Part shown: positions 17,138 through 27,126 of the stretch, piece by piece
Layout: every line of letters begins with the position of its first letter
Numbering within the stretch: the first letter of the stretch is position 1
Assembly: GCA_016288205.1 (NCBI GenBank)
Contig: JAEEYO010000015.1
Span: forward strand, 62,001-126,000
Length of the DNA stretch: 64,000 nt
Origin: Treponema sp.
Lineage (GTDB): Bacteria; Spirochaetota; Spirochaetia; Treponematales; Treponemataceae
Direction of reading: 5' to 3'
The notes under the pieces: model-generated
Seen by the model: the letters and a program-made list of their open reading frames with translations, nothing else
Databases searched by the model: none
What the model was told of the DNA's origin: nothing
Position numbers and translations under genes: made by a program

Positions 17138-17165
17138 TGTTCCGACTACACCATATAGGATTTTT

Positions 17166-18878
17166 TCAGAGCATGTGCACCGACGTGCTGTAGTACGCTT
17201 CAAGCTGGGACCTGCACTGCAAGAACACCTTTCCAATCTCCGGGTCAAAGTGATGTCCCAAATCATTGGCGATGATTTCAAAAGCCTCGTCGAAGGACTG
17301 GGCCTCCTTGTAACATCGCTTGCTCACGAGAGCGTCAAAGACATCCGCCAAAGCCATGATTCTTGCCTCAAGCGGAATCTCAGTTCCTTTAAGATGCTCT
17401 GGATAACCGCTTCCGTCCCATTTCTCATGGTGGTAGTGCGCAACGTTTACGGCGATTCTCTTGAACTCAACGTCCTCGATCTCATCAAGGACCTTCGCAA
17501 CAATCACGGCTCCTTTCGCCGCATGATTTTTCATCTTGCTGTATTCCTCTTCGGTGAATCTTCCGGGCTTCCGCAAAATGGAATCATCCACGGCGATTTT
17601 TCCAAGGTCGTGCATTGGGGCGGCCTTTATGACGTTGGCGCAAAAAGAAGGTGTGCAGGAAGTGAGCTCAGGATGCTTTAGAAGCTCGTCCGCAAAAATC
17701 TTTATGCAGTCGCTTGTGCGGAGGATGTGCCCCCCCGTGGAGTTGTCGCGGCTTTCTACCATCGTGGCCATTCCCTTGATGATGGACTCCTGCATGACAA
17801 TCACCTGCTGCGTTTTTTCTTCTATTAATTTCTTCAACTCCTTGTTGTGAAGGTTGATTCCCTCTATGTAATTCTGCTGCTCGGTGTCATCGCGGAGCTC
17901 AAAAAGATATCCGAGCCTTTTTCCGTTTGTAGAAATCTGGTGGATTGTGCAGATCGCGGATTTGTCGTTGCAAGTGATTTTAAAATCCTGGTTGCAGTGC
18001 TCATGCCAGCTCCAGTTCGCATCTTTGTAGTGAAGGGAGTGAATCAAGTCGGTGCAAGAGGGTGGAATCTGGGAGTCAACCGGAACGTCATTCAGCTCGG
18101 GAAAAAGCATGACGGCAAAATCATCTGAGCTCAAAAAGCGGCCCTTGTTGTCAAAGGCAATGTAGCCGTATCCTCCGCGGGATTTGTAGACGTTCATCAA
18201 ATTGAGCTGAAGGTCGTAGGTGTTCGCACGGAGAGAGAAAAGGATGAAGAAAATCTCCATCAGAATGTATGTGTAGGGCATCATGTTGAGCTTGACTTTC
18301 AACGAAAGCGGAATTATGTAGGTGAGTGTTCCAAAGACGAGCATGAGCAAAAGAGTGAACAAAGTGCGCTTCGAGACCTTCTTTTTTCTGAAGATTGAGT
18401 GGACCACCACAGCCATTGCCGCTATGTTGATTGCAGCAAGATAGGCTATGTAAAAATACATCGCAGGTCCTGTCTCATACGTTATTATCGTGAGGCCGAA
18501 ATATTTTTCTACCCCGGGCATTTTGAAAAAGAGGTTACTGTCCTTTGTGGTCGCAATCATAAAGCTTATCACGATGGCATAGGCAAGGAGACCGAAACGC
18601 AACGGAAGGTAAAATTTTTTGCCACACATCTCCACGACCACAATCAGCATGAAAAGAATCGTAAAAATGCTTCCTATATATGAGACAAGATTCCCCGACA
18701 TCGCAGCTTCCAGAGTGTCCGAATAAACCGACATGGCATATCCGAAATTTGAAATCAGCGTCGTCAGGAACATCATCAGATAGTTCTTGTTAATTTTGCT
18801 CGCGTTGATTTCATAAAAAACAATCAGCGTCGCAAGAGAAATAAAAACTGCTATAAGATAGACCGGTTGCAAACTCAT
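17166..18878 (-). CDS. Seven-helix membrane receptor with HD-GYP domain
   Basis: 570 residues from ATG 18878. The first ~230 residues hold about seven membrane helices like the 7TM sensor region found before histidine kinases; then a PAS-like stretch (GYGYIAFDNKGRFLSSDDF), a coiled coil, and a C-terminal HD-GYP domain with its metal and signature residues: GGHILRTSDC, PMHDLGKIAVDD, HYHHEKWDGSGYP, RIMALADVFDAL. HD-GYP proteins hydrolyse cyclic di-GMP. The ATG at 18887 overlaps the -10 box, so the second ATG is the likely start, seven bases after TATAAT and without a ribosome site. Confidence 0.92.
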   Translation of the reverse strand: MSLQPVYLIAVFISLATLIVFYEINASKINKNYLMMFLTTLISNFGYAMSVYSDTLEAAMSGNLVSYIGSIFTILFMLIVVVEMCGKKFYLPLRFGLLAYAIVISFMIATTKDSNLFFKMPGVEKYFGLTIITYETGPAMYFYIAYLAAINIAAMAVVVHSIFRKKKVSKRTLFTLLLMLVFGTLTYIIPLSLKVKLNMMPYTYILMEIFFILFSLRANTYDLQLNLMNVYKSRGGYGYIAFDNKGRFLSSDDFAVMLFPELNDVPVDSQIPPSCTDLIHSLHYKDANWSWHEHCNQDFKITCNDKSAICTIHQISTNGKRLGYLFELRDDTEQQNYIEGINLHNKELKKLIEEKTQQVIVMQESIIKGMATMVESRDNSTGGHILRTSDCIKIFADELLKHPELTSCTPSFCANVIKAAPMHDLGKIAVDDSILRKPGRFTEEEYSKMKNHAAKGAVIVAKVLDEIEDVEFKRIAVNVAHYHHEKWDGSGYPEHLKGTEIPLEARIMALADVFDALVSKRCYKEAQSFDEAFEIIANDLGHHFDPEIGKVFLQCRSQLEAYYSTSVHML

Positions 18879-18914
18879 GTCTTCCATTATAATACATTTT
18901 TTTCAGATTGTCAT
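18879..18914 (-). promoter_or_regulatory. Promoter of the HD-GYP gene (leaderless layout)
   Basis: Minus strand ATGACA (18914-18909), 17 bases, TATAAT (18891-18886), then seven bases to the ATG at 18878. The first in-frame ATG (18887) lies inside the -10 box, which decides the start. Confidence 0.65.
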
Positions 18915-18982
18915 ATAAATTTGTTCCCGCACAACACCACTCACAGAAACAAGGGTAAAGTCTACTTTTTTTCCAAAACATA

Positions 18983-19046
18983 ATGACAAACCCGAGGGAT
19001 TGCATTATAATTTATGTCAGATAAACCTATCTTCTGGAGGCCTGAT
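18983..19046 (+). promoter_or_regulatory. Promoter and ribosome site of the poly-G lipoprotein gene
   Basis: ATGACA (18983-18988), 17 bases, TATAAT (19006-19011), and GGAGG (19036-19040) seven bases before GTG 19047. Confidence 0.65.
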
Positions 19047-21315
19047 GTGAAAAAGTTCGCTTTGCCACTGCTTGCTACTATACTTTTGACGGGGGGGGGT
19101 ACTGACCTCCTGTGACAATTTCCTGAAGGGAGCTGAGATCAAAGAAGAGATTGAGTCTCAGATTGCTTATGCCAACGCACCCGCCTACAAAATCCGGGTG
19201 AACACTCCGAAGAGCCGGGGAGTCATAAAGTCGCCCGCAGGTGGAGAGACAGAGAAAAAAGTCACCGACACTTTCAACCTGAGCTTCGATCCTGACTCTG
19301 AGTGGGAATTCATCCGCTGGAAGATTTTCGACTCCTCCACGAAGACTGAGATTCCAAACGGAACTTACCTCAACCTCACCTCTCCAAATGAACCTGACAC
19401 CGAATGTACCTTTGTGAACGCGCCTAGGGATGGAGTAGACCTTTGCCTTGAGCCGGTTCTTACAGCAAGACCCAACGTTCTTTCTTATTCCCCGATTTTT
19501 GGCTCCGACACCTGCAAGGACAGCTCCATCCAGATACTCTTCGACCACGACATGGACCCCTGCTCCATATACTACACCAACGAGGAAAAACAGGAGCTTT
19601 TGGACAGCGGAGTTACAGAAGAAAACCTTCTGAGCACGGAAGTCAACGGCGAGACAAAATACTACGGATATGATAAGAACCGTGGAAACGACAGACACCC
19701 AAAATGGCAATCATACTTCAAGAACATTTCAATCACGGACGCTGACACAGGAGCAAATCTGAACAAATACTTTGCGGCTCCCGTGTTCGAGTCTCCGAGA
19801 AGGCTCTCCATCCCCGTACAAAAATTCGATCGTCATAGCACGGGCAGGAACACCCCCATCTCCATTCCCCTCTGGACTCAGGTTGCCGTGCAGCTTGACA
19901 AGGAGTTTTCCTGCTATGTGGAGGGCAAGTCCGTCAATATGCCTTCGCAAAAAACTTGGGTATATCAGATAACGAGCGAGAGCGACACGTCGGTGCCGAA
20001 TATAACCCGGGTCAATGTGAGCCAAGCGGACGGCTCAAGCAGCACTGCCCTGCAGGTACTCAGTGCAAGTCAAATAAGTTCCAAAACCATTCCTGTAAAT
20101 GCTCTGAGGCAGATAGGCTGTGACATTGCGATTCATGACAACGGAAGCGGTCCCTCAGGTGACTTTCAGATTAAGATGAAACGGCTCGGCTACTATAATT
20201 CCAGCGGAAGCTACACCGCAGTCTCGGCATCCACCACAGAAACGACAGTAAACTACCAGAGTGTCGCCAGTCAAAACGCAGTCTACAACGGAACCGTAGA
20301 GCTCGCCGACCTGAACCTTTTGGAAGAAGGTGTGTACGGCATAAGCTTCGTATTCAAGGACAGAAGCGGAAACCAAACTACATATCCGGCGGACGGAAAA
20401 ATGTATTGCTTCCAGTATAAGAACACATCTCCTACCCCCATCCCCACGGATCTTATGGTCATCAGCAAAGCGTCGGATTCAGTCAAAATAGCGTGGCTCA
20501 TCTCAGGCAACAACTTCGACCAGTACTCAATCAGATGGGAAGGACGCAGTGCCAGGGGAGAGACATACTCAGGCTCCGACACATTCGCAAAGGGAGTCTC
20601 ATCATATACCATAAGCGGAACCAAAGACAGCGGAACACTCAGAGTCTACTTGTGGACGACAAAATCAACTGGCGAAGAGGGAGGACGCGCCGGTCTTAGC
20701 GTATACGAGTCTTCATCGGTTGCTTGTACGCTCCTTGTTTCTATAAAGAATATCTATACAGATGCGGACGGGAAGGCTTATGTTGATGCGGATGTTACGA
20801 AGGGAACGATTCATACAGACGACAGCATACAGATTCTCGGCATGGGTAAAACCATTAATACGACGGTTTCGAAAATAACACAGTATTCTAGAGTTTATAC
20901 GGAAGCATCTGAAGGCGACCAAGTCAGCATCTATTTCACAACGGCCATAAACCAAAGCGACTTAACCGAAGGAATGTGTATCTGCACTCCGGGAGAAATG
21001 CAGAACCACAAGAAATTCAAGGCGTTCATATATTTCCTTTCAACGGAGGAAGGAGGAAGGTCCACCCAGATCCCAGCAGGGTACAGACCACAATTCTATT
21101 TTACCAACCCGAACAACCCGAACCTAAAAAACCCCATGGTTGGACAAACATCCATCTCAGAGCCGCTGAACCCCGGCACGAGCATTATAACGGACGTTAC
21201 CTTTGCTAGCGTTGGCATGAAAGATGGTATGCCGATATGTGAGGGTGCGGAATTCTTAGTCCGTGAGGGTGGAAGAGTCGTGGGCTTTGGTAAAATAAAG
21301 GCCCTGCTGGACTAG
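19047..21315 (+). CDS. Large surface lipoprotein with frame-breaking poly-G tract in its signal peptide
   Basis: From GTG 19047 the reading frame gives a signal peptide core KKFALPLLATILLTGGG, then hits TGA at 19113 because of nine G residues at 19091-19099. With eight G residues it would read on into GVLTSCDNFLKGAEIKE, a textbook lipobox, and continue in frame to the TAG at 21313: 755 residues. The body has Ig-like and fibronectin-like stretches (SIQILFDHDMDP, DLMVISKASDSVKIAWLISG, STALQVLSASQISSKT) as in Big_5-containing spirochaetal lipoproteins. As written the gene is OFF, unless a GTG at 19198 starts a leaderless cytoplasmic form (705 residues). Phase variation is inferred; a base-call error in the tract is the alternative. 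Confidence 0.8.
19091..19099 (+). repeat. Nine-G homopolymer inside a signal-peptide coding region
   Basis: G9 lies just before the lipobox codons. Tract lengths of 8 (or 5, 11) put the start, lipobox and body in one frame; 9 does not. Confidence 0.9.
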
Positions 21316-21357
21316 TGACCAGCTGAATAATATGGGAGGTATTAATCAGTACCTTAA

Positions 21358-21383
21358 GGCGAGGAAATTCCTCGCCTTTTTTT
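21358..21383 (+). terminator. Rho-independent terminator after the lipoprotein gene
   Basis: GGCGAGG, a five-base loop AAATT, CCTCGCC and seven T residues. It lies 43 bases past the lipoprotein stop. Confidence 0.9.
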
Positions 21384-21544
21384 GCGGGAAGAGGATTCCA
21401 AAAAATAACAAAATTTTATAAAAATCTTTTGCATTTTGATTACCGTAGTTAAGGTTCGGGGAATATAAATATGTAAGGAAATTCTAAAACCCTAAGTTTG
21501 CGTGTTTTTAGAGTTTCCCAAAATATTTTCAAAAAGGAGTTCCC

Positions 21545-22402
21545 ATGCAAGAAAATTGCTGCCACAGAAAATCGTTTGACGAGCTGACATTCACCGATGA
21601 CATAATGTTTCAAGCCGTCCTTAGCGACCCGGAGATTGCGTCCGAGCTTGTTGAGAGGCTTCTGCATATCAAGGTCAAAAAAGTGGAGTACCCGGAACTT
21701 GAGAAGGTCATCGCCCCATATTACTCGTCCAAGGGCGTGCGTCTTGACGTATACCTGAAGGATCCCGAGAAAGTAATAGACGTGGAGATGCAGTCGCACC
21801 CACAGGAGGCGCTTGGTCTCAGGACAAGGTACTACCAGAGCATGATGGATGCTGATTGTCTTCTGAAGGGACAGGATTATCCCGATCTTCCCGCGAGCTA
21901 CATTCTCTTCATCTGCAAGACTGATCCGTTCAAGGATGATGAGGAGAAAAAATGCGGTCTGCCATTTTATACTTTCGAGACCGTGTGCCGTGAGGACGGA
22001 AAGGTAAAAATGGATGACAAAACTCTAAAAGTGATTTATAATGCAAGTGCGTATGAAAAAGCTGAGGACGAAAAGATTCGGGCCTTTCTCCGATTCATAC
22101 ACACGAACAACACCGGTGAGGATGACTTTTCCCGGCGGCTTTCCATGGCCGTCGAGAGAATGAAAGAGAACGAGAAATTCAAAAGGGAGTACGCAGTCAT
22201 GAACTTACACGACAGGGACATACAGAGAGCCGCAAGAAGAGAGGCACTTGCACAAGGCATGCAACAAAAAGCTCTCGAAGCCACGGAGAATCTTCTGCGG
22301 ATGAACGTCCTTTCCGTTGAGCAGATAGCACAGGCGACAAACATTCCGCTGGAGCAAGTCCGGGAGATGGCAAGGAACATCCCGGTGGATTCCCGAGTTT
22401 AG
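21545..22402 (+). CDS. PD-(D/E)XK nuclease family transposase (Rpn-like), intact copy A
   Basis: 285 residues of the PDDEXK_2-like group: SFDELTFTDDIMFQAVLSDP, then the catalytic core KGVRLDVYLKDPEKVIDVEMQ (Asp and Glu-x-Gln), followed by RTRYYQSMMDADCLLKGQDY and YILFICKTDPF. The C-terminal ~85 residues are helical and repeat-like, ending in VEQIAQATNIPLEQVREMA. The remnant at 3252-3541 has nearly identical DNA for this tail. Ribosome site AAGGAG. These genes are usually multi-copy; here two types occur twice each. Confidence 0.87.
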   Translation: MQENCCHRKSFDELTFTDDIMFQAVLSDPEIASELVERLLHIKVKKVEYPELEKVIAPYYSSKGVRLDVYLKDPEKVIDVEMQSHPQEALGLRTRYYQSMMDADCLLKGQDYPDLPASYILFICKTDPFKDDEEKKCGLPFYTFETVCREDGKVKMDDKTLKVIYNASAYEKAEDEKIRAFLRFIHTNNTGEDDFSRRLSMAVERMKENEKFKREYAVMNLHDRDIQRAARREALAQGMQQKALEATENLLRMNVLSVEQIAQATNIPLEQVREMARNIPVDSRV

Positions 22403-22428
22403 TCACTTCCCACTCTCCGTTCCAGCAA

Positions 22429-24027
22429 TCAGGCGGCGTGGGAGAATTCCTTTACTTCCTCAATCTTGGAAAGCACCCTACCGTCATCAAGTGCGGAGAG
22501 AGCCATGTCGTAGCCTTCCTTCAAGGTCTTTGCCTTTCCGCTGATGTAAAGGAGGGCACCGGCGTTCAGTCCCACGGCGTAACGGATCGTGCGCCTTCCC
22601 TTTCCCTCAAGCACCTCCATGGCAAGCCTAGCGTTGTCCTCGCCCGAACCTCCCGAAAGCTCGCTCTCGTCAGCATCCGTAATCCCGAATTTCTCCGGGC
22701 TGATTGTGTAGCGGTACTCCTTTCCGTCTCCGTTAATCTGGTAGACCAAAGTCTCCGCGCAGGGTGAAATCTCGTCATAGCCGTCCTTGCTCGAAATCAC
22801 CATGACACGCTTCGCACCGAGACTCTTCGCCGCACGGGCATAATCCTGCATCAGATCCGGGGAATAAACACCCAGCACCTCGTACTCAGCCCCGGCAGGA
22901 TTCAAAAGCGGTCCCAGGATGTTCATGATTGTCTTCACGCCAAGAGCCTTTCTTACGGGAGCCGCAAAACGCATGGCAGAATGGTAGACCGGAGCCATCA
23001 AAAATCCGAAGCCAGTCTCCTCAATCTGACGCGCGGTTTTCTCCGGGGGATTGTCAATCTTGATTCCAAGGCTCTCATAAAAATCAGCCGCCCCGGATTT
23101 ACTTGACACAGCCCTGTTTCCGTGCTTTGCCACCCCCTGACCGCAAGCCGCAGCCGTAAGAGCCGAAAGAGACGAGATGTTGAAGCTTCCTTTTCCGTCA
23201 CCGCCGGTACCCACAATCTCCGCAAGTCCCTTCATTTTAAGCGGAAGAGGCTTTTTCTTTTTCAAGAGCACCGAAGCGCATCCAATCATCTCGGAAGCGG
23301 AGGGTCCCTTCGCGGCCATCGCCACAAGGATAGAGGCCATCACACGCTCGTCCATGGTTCCGTCAGTCATGTTCTCCATGAAAAGAGCCGCCTGTTCCTC
23401 GCTCAAATCCTTTTTCTCCATCAGCTGATTCAAAAATTCCGAGACATGCAGGTTCTCGCGACGGTAGTTCAGGAAAGCACGGAAGATGTCGTCCCCCTTC
23501 TGCGACGCGATTGACTCAGGATGGAACTGCACTCCCTCAATCATCATCGTCTTGTGCCTGATTCCCATGATGTCCCCGTCCTCCGACCTCGCGGTGATTT
23601 CAAAGCAATCGGGAAGAGTTGACTCGTCAATGACAAGCGAATGATAGCGCGTAAAGGAAGATTTTTTTCCGATGATTCTGAAAAGTCCGCGTCCGTCAAG
23701 GTCCATCTCCTCCACTACCCCGTGGCAGATTCTCTTCGCCTGAATGATTTTCGCCCCGAAAGCCTCACCGATCGCCTGATGACCAAGGCACACGCCAAGG
23801 ATGGGAACCTTTCCCGCAAAGTGCCTGATCGCATCCTCCGACACACCGGCATCCCTCGGCTCACCTGGCCCCGGACTGATTACAAGGGCCGTCATGGGAA
23901 GAGCTTCCAAATCCTCGACCGTGCACTCCTTCGAGCGGATTACCCTCACCTCATCCTCGGAAAGTCTCTGCAATGCCTGCACCACGTTATATGTAAAAGA
24001 ATCGTAATTGTCAATGACTACAATCAT
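22429..24027 (-). CDS. trpGD: Fused anthranilate synthase amidotransferase / anthranilate phosphoribosyltransferase
   Basis: 532 residues. Residues 1-190 are the TrpG glutaminase with its triad: Cys in ILGVCLGHQAIGEAFG and His-Glu in GVQFHPESIAS. Residues ~195-532 are TrpD: EIVGTGGDGKGSFNISSLSA, KHGNRAVSSKSGAADFYESL, NILGPLLNPAG. It supplies ammonia to TrpE and transfers phosphoribose to anthranilate in tryptophan synthesis. trpE, trpC and trpF are not in the window. The promoter carries an 18-bp dyad almost identical to that of trpB, 7.4 kb away. Confidence 0.95.
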   Translation of the reverse strand: MIVVIDNYDSFTYNVVQALQRLSEDEVRVIRSKECTVEDLEALPMTALVISPGPGEPRDAGVSEDAIRHFAGKVPILGVCLGHQAIGEAFGAKIIQAKRICHGVVEEMDLDGRGLFRIIGKKSSFTRYHSLVIDESTLPDCFEITARSEDGDIMGIRHKTMMIEGVQFHPESIASQKGDDIFRAFLNYRRENLHVSEFLNQLMEKKDLSEEQAALFMENMTDGTMDERVMASILVAMAAKGPSASEMIGCASVLLKKKKPLPLKMKGLAEIVGTGGDGKGSFNISSLSALTAAACGQGVAKHGNRAVSSKSGAADFYESLGIKIDNPPEKTARQIEETGFGFLMAPVYHSAMRFAAPVRKALGVKTIMNILGPLLNPAGAEYEVLGVYSPDLMQDYARAAKSLGAKRVMVISSKDGYDEISPCAETLVYQINGDGKEYRYTISPEKFGITDADESELSGGSGEDNARLAMEVLEGKGRRTIRYAVGLNAGALLYISGKAKTLKEGYDMALSALDDGRVLSKIEEVKEFSHAA

Positions 24028-24048
24028 AGTTTCCTCCTGAAAAGCTCT

Positions 24049-24095
24049 GTTACTTTTTACAGTAACATTCTATCAATAGAAACAGATTGTGTCAA
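24049..24095 (-). promoter_or_regulatory. trpGD promoter with abutting 18-bp operator
   Basis: On the minus strand: TTGACA, 17-base spacer, TAGAAT, then immediately GTTACTGTAAAAAGTAAC (24066-24049), an inverted repeat with 6-base arms. AGGAGG follows before the ATG at 24027. The trpB promoter has the same order with GTTACTATAAAAAGTATC. Confidence 0.8.
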
Positions 24096-24179
24096 GCATT
24101 TTTTTTATTTTTTTCCGGATTTTTCCTCTCAGGTGAAGGGAACCTGTAAAACCTCAGCTTTTAGAGCCAGCTTTGAATC

Positions 24180-24207
24180 TTGACACAAAAGAAATTCCGA
24201 GTAAAAT
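24180..24207 (+). promoter_or_regulatory. Promoter of the DUF4143 ATPase gene
   Basis: TTGACA, a 16-base spacer and TAAAAT, with about 33 bases of leader to the ATG at 24240; only a weak GGGG ribosome site. Confidence 0.55.
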
Positions 24208-24239
24208 AAAATCAGACTTTAGATTTCTCGGGGTTTTTT

Positions 24240-25466
24240 ATGTACATAAAGCGGAATTTGGAACAGGCATTTCTTGAGGCATCCACTTACTACCCGGTCC
24301 TCGTACTGTGCGGGCAGAGACAAGTAGGAAAATCAACAATGCTCAATGCAATCAAGGAAAAAGACAGACGCTACGTGACTTTGGATGACATAACGGCACG
24401 AAGACTTGCTGAAAATGATCCGGAACTTTTTTTCGAGACCTACGGCACGAAACTTATAATCGATGAATTCCAGAGAGTACCTTCCCTGCTCCTGGAGATA
24501 AAGAAAATCGTGGACGAAAAATCACTTTCAGGCGAGAATAACAACGGAATGTTCTGGCTCTCCGGCTCACAGCAGTTCCGAATGATGAAATCAATCTCAG
24601 AATCTCTCGCTGGCAGGGTCGGGATTTTCCCTCTTTCATCATTTTCACAAAGCGAGCTTGAGTCCATAAACCGTCCGGCCTTCAGTCCGAAAATCCAGGA
24701 TTTGAAAAGCAAGCCGCCGATAAAATCTCTTAGCTCCGTACATTCCGCCTACGAGAAAATTTTCAAGGGTGGAATGCCCAAGCTGAACACATCCAGAATT
24801 CCGAGAGAACGTTTTTTCATGGATTACATAAACACATACATTGAGCGCGACATACACGATTTGGAGCAGGTGGGAAAACTGAATGAGTTCTACAGCTTTC
24901 TTGTTTTCATTGCGGCAAGAACAGGTCAGGAACTAAAATATGACGAGATTGCAAAAGGCGTGGGTATTTCCGCTCCGACCGCAAAATCATGGGTCTCCAT
25001 ACTTGAAAGAAGCGGCATAATCTTCATCTTGCATCCATATTATCAAAACATTACGAGCCGCCTTGTGAAGACACCGAAAGTATATTTTCTTGACACAGGG
25101 CTTGCCTCATATCTATGCCGATGGCCCAATGCCGAGACGCTTGAAAACGGAGCCATGTCCGGAGCATTTTTTGAGACTTTCGTAATCTCCGAGATAGTCA
25201 AAAGCTACTACAACGCGGGAAAAGACTTGAACCTTTACTACTACAGGGACATAGACAAAAAGGAAATAGACCTTCTTGTCGCCGATGCGGATGGAGTCAC
25301 GCCGATTGAGATAAAAAAAGCAAAAAATCCCTCGGATGCGGGCAGAAATTTTCCGGTGCTGAAAAAACTTAACGTTCCGTTGAATCCTGCCCTCATACTG
25401 TGCATGGCGGATGAATTGGTTCCCTACTCCAAGGACTCATGGTTATGCCCCATCAGCCTGATTTGA
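24240..25466 (+). CDS. AAA-type ATPase with DUF4143 C-terminal domain
   Basis: 408 residues. The AAA core has Walker A LCGQRQVGKSTML, Walker B KLIIDEFQRVPSLL and sensor FWLSGSQQFRMM. The middle shows a winged-helix-like segment (YDEIAKGVGISAPTAKSWVS), and the C-terminus the nuclease-like DUF4143 motif (YYYRDIDKKEIDLLVADADG, TPIEIKKAKNPSDAG). This common family is of unknown cellular function; a PD-(D/E)XK-type fold is proposed for its C-terminus. Single gene with its own promoter. Confidence 0.92.
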   Translation: MYIKRNLEQAFLEASTYYPVLVLCGQRQVGKSTMLNAIKEKDRRYVTLDDITARRLAENDPELFFETYGTKLIIDEFQRVPSLLLEIKKIVDEKSLSGENNNGMFWLSGSQQFRMMKSISESLAGRVGIFPLSSFSQSELESINRPAFSPKIQDLKSKPPIKSLSSVHSAYEKIFKGGMPKLNTSRIPRERFFMDYINTYIERDIHDLEQVGKLNEFYSFLVFIAARTGQELKYDEIAKGVGISAPTAKSWVSILERSGIIFILHPYYQNITSRLVKTPKVYFLDTGLASYLCRWPNAETLENGAMSGAFFETFVISEIVKSYYNAGKDLNLYYYRDIDKKEIDLLVADADGVTPIEIKKAKNPSDAGRNFPVLKKLNVPLNPALILCMADELVPYSKDSWLCPISLI

Positions 25467-25498
25467 GAAGCGCAGATTTTTCATCATCCCTGAAAAAA

Positions 25499-26998
25499 TC
25501 AGAGAGGAATGTTTCCGTGCTTCTTCGCGGGGGCCACGTTCTGAGTTTTGTTTGAAAGGAACTCAAGGCTTCTTGCCACGCGCTCACGGGTCTGCTCAGG
25601 ATCAATGATTTCGCTTACATAATCACGCTGGGCTGCGATTGTTGGAGTCATGATCGTGTCCTTGTATTCCTGGGACTTCTGAGCGACAAGGGCAGCTTGT
25701 GCAGGATCCTTCATCTCTTTCGCATAAAGGATTCCAAGAGCTCCCTCGGCACCCATGACGGCAATCTCAGCTTTTGGCCATGCATAGACAAAATCAGCTC
25801 CCAGATGCTTTGAACACATGGCGATGTATGCTCCACCGTAAGCCTTTCTTGTAATCACAGTCACCTTGGGAACGGTCGCCTCGCTGTATGCGTAAATCAC
25901 TTTTGCACCGTGGCGGATGATTCCCTTCTGCTCCTCATCAGGACCGGGAAGGAAGCCTGGCACGTCAACGAAATTCACGAGCGGCACATTGTATGCGTCA
26001 CAGTAGCGGACGAAGCGGGCAATTTTGTCGGAGGAGTCGCAGTTCAAAAGACCGCCCCACACGGCAGGATTGTTCGCAACGATTCCGACGGACTTTCCCT
26101 CAATCTTAGCAAAGCCGACCACGGACATGGGAGCGAACTCAGCCATCACCTCAAAGAAAGAGTCGTCGTCAACCACGCAGTCAATCACCTCGCGGATGTC
26201 GTAGCCCTTCTTGCTTTCCTCGGGAAGAACCTCGGCAATCTTCTTCGTCTTTTTGCGCTCGTCAAACTTAAACTTTGCGTCGGCAACAATCTCCTCGCCG
26301 TAATAATGCGGGATGTAATCAAGAAGACGGCGAACCTGCTCGTAGCACTCCTTTTCGCTTGTGGACCTGAAATGCGCGACACCGCTCTTTGTTGAATGGA
26401 TTGTGGCGCCCCCAAGCTCCTCGGCAGTGATGTCCATTGAAAGGACGCTCTTCACGACCTTGGGACCCGTTATGAAAAGCTGGCTGATCTGGTCAACCGC
26501 GAAAATAAAATCCGTGATTCCGGGAGAGTAAACCGCACCGCCCGCACATGGACCCGCGATGATGCTGATTTGGGGAACAGTACCGGATGCCCTTACATTC
26601 TGATAGAACAAATCTCCGTAACCGCAAAGTGCGTCCACACCTTCCTGAATGCGAGCTCCGCCCGAGTCGTTGAGCCCGATAACCGGACAGCGCGCGTCAA
26701 TGGCCTTCTCAATCAGCTCGGCGATTTTCTGACCGTGAACTTTTCCAAGGCTACCACCCTGCACCGTAAAATCCTGAGCATAGACGGCAACCTTTTTTCC
26801 GTTGATTTTTCCGAATCCGGTGATTACTCCGTCGTAGGGAATCTCTTTCTTTTCCATGCCGAAACTCGTGCAGTTGTGCCTGGCCGCGGAATAGATTTCA
26901 AAGAAAGTGTCCGGATCACAAAGCGCATTGATTCTCTCAATAGCATGAAGCTTTCCTTTCTCATGCTGCTTCTCAACATTGTAGGTATAATTTGCCAT
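25499..26998 (-). CDS. Acyl-CoA carboxylase/decarboxylase carboxyltransferase subunit
   Basis: 499 residues, the PccB/MmdA family: YDGVITGFGKINGKKVAVYAQDFTVQGGS, LNDSGGARIQEGVDALCGYGD, ISIIAGPCAGGAVYSPGITDF, and in the second half NNPAVWGGLLNCDSSDKIARF and KAYGGAYIAMCSKHLGADF. It transfers a carboxyl group between biotin and acyl-CoA (propionyl- or methylmalonyl-CoA most likely). The biotin carrier, biotin carboxylase or membrane decarboxylase subunits are not adjacent, so substrate and direction stay open. Confidence 0.92.
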   Translation of the reverse strand: MANYTYNVEKQHEKGKLHAIERINALCDPDTFFEIYSAARHNCTSFGMEKKEIPYDGVITGFGKINGKKVAVYAQDFTVQGGSLGKVHGQKIAELIEKAIDARCPVIGLNDSGGARIQEGVDALCGYGDLFYQNVRASGTVPQISIIAGPCAGGAVYSPGITDFIFAVDQISQLFITGPKVVKSVLSMDITAEELGGATIHSTKSGVAHFRSTSEKECYEQVRRLLDYIPHYYGEEIVADAKFKFDERKKTKKIAEVLPEESKKGYDIREVIDCVVDDDSFFEVMAEFAPMSVVGFAKIEGKSVGIVANNPAVWGGLLNCDSSDKIARFVRYCDAYNVPLVNFVDVPGFLPGPDEEQKGIIRHGAKVIYAYSEATVPKVTVITRKAYGGAYIAMCSKHLGADFVYAWPKAEIAVMGAEGALGILYAKEMKDPAQAALVAQKSQEYKDTIMTPTIAAQRDYVSEIIDPEQTRERVARSLEFLSNKTQNVAPAKKHGNIPL

Positions 26999-27024
26999 CT
27001 GAAACTCCTCTAGGGTTTTGGTAC

Positions 27025-27081
27025 TTCAACTATCAGGGTTGAAACTGCGTTAATTCTAACAGATTTGATACCATTTGTCAA
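27025..27081 (-). promoter_or_regulatory. Carboxyltransferase promoter with downstream dyad
   Basis: Minus strand TTGACA (27081-27076), 17 bases, TAGAAT (27058-27053). Just after the expected start of transcription lies TTCAAC-N7-GTTGAA (27025-27043), a possible repressor site. Confidence 0.6.
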
Positions 27082-27126
27082 TATGACAAAAAGTGTAAAT
27101 TTGTCAAAAACAGAGCAGAACCCCAA

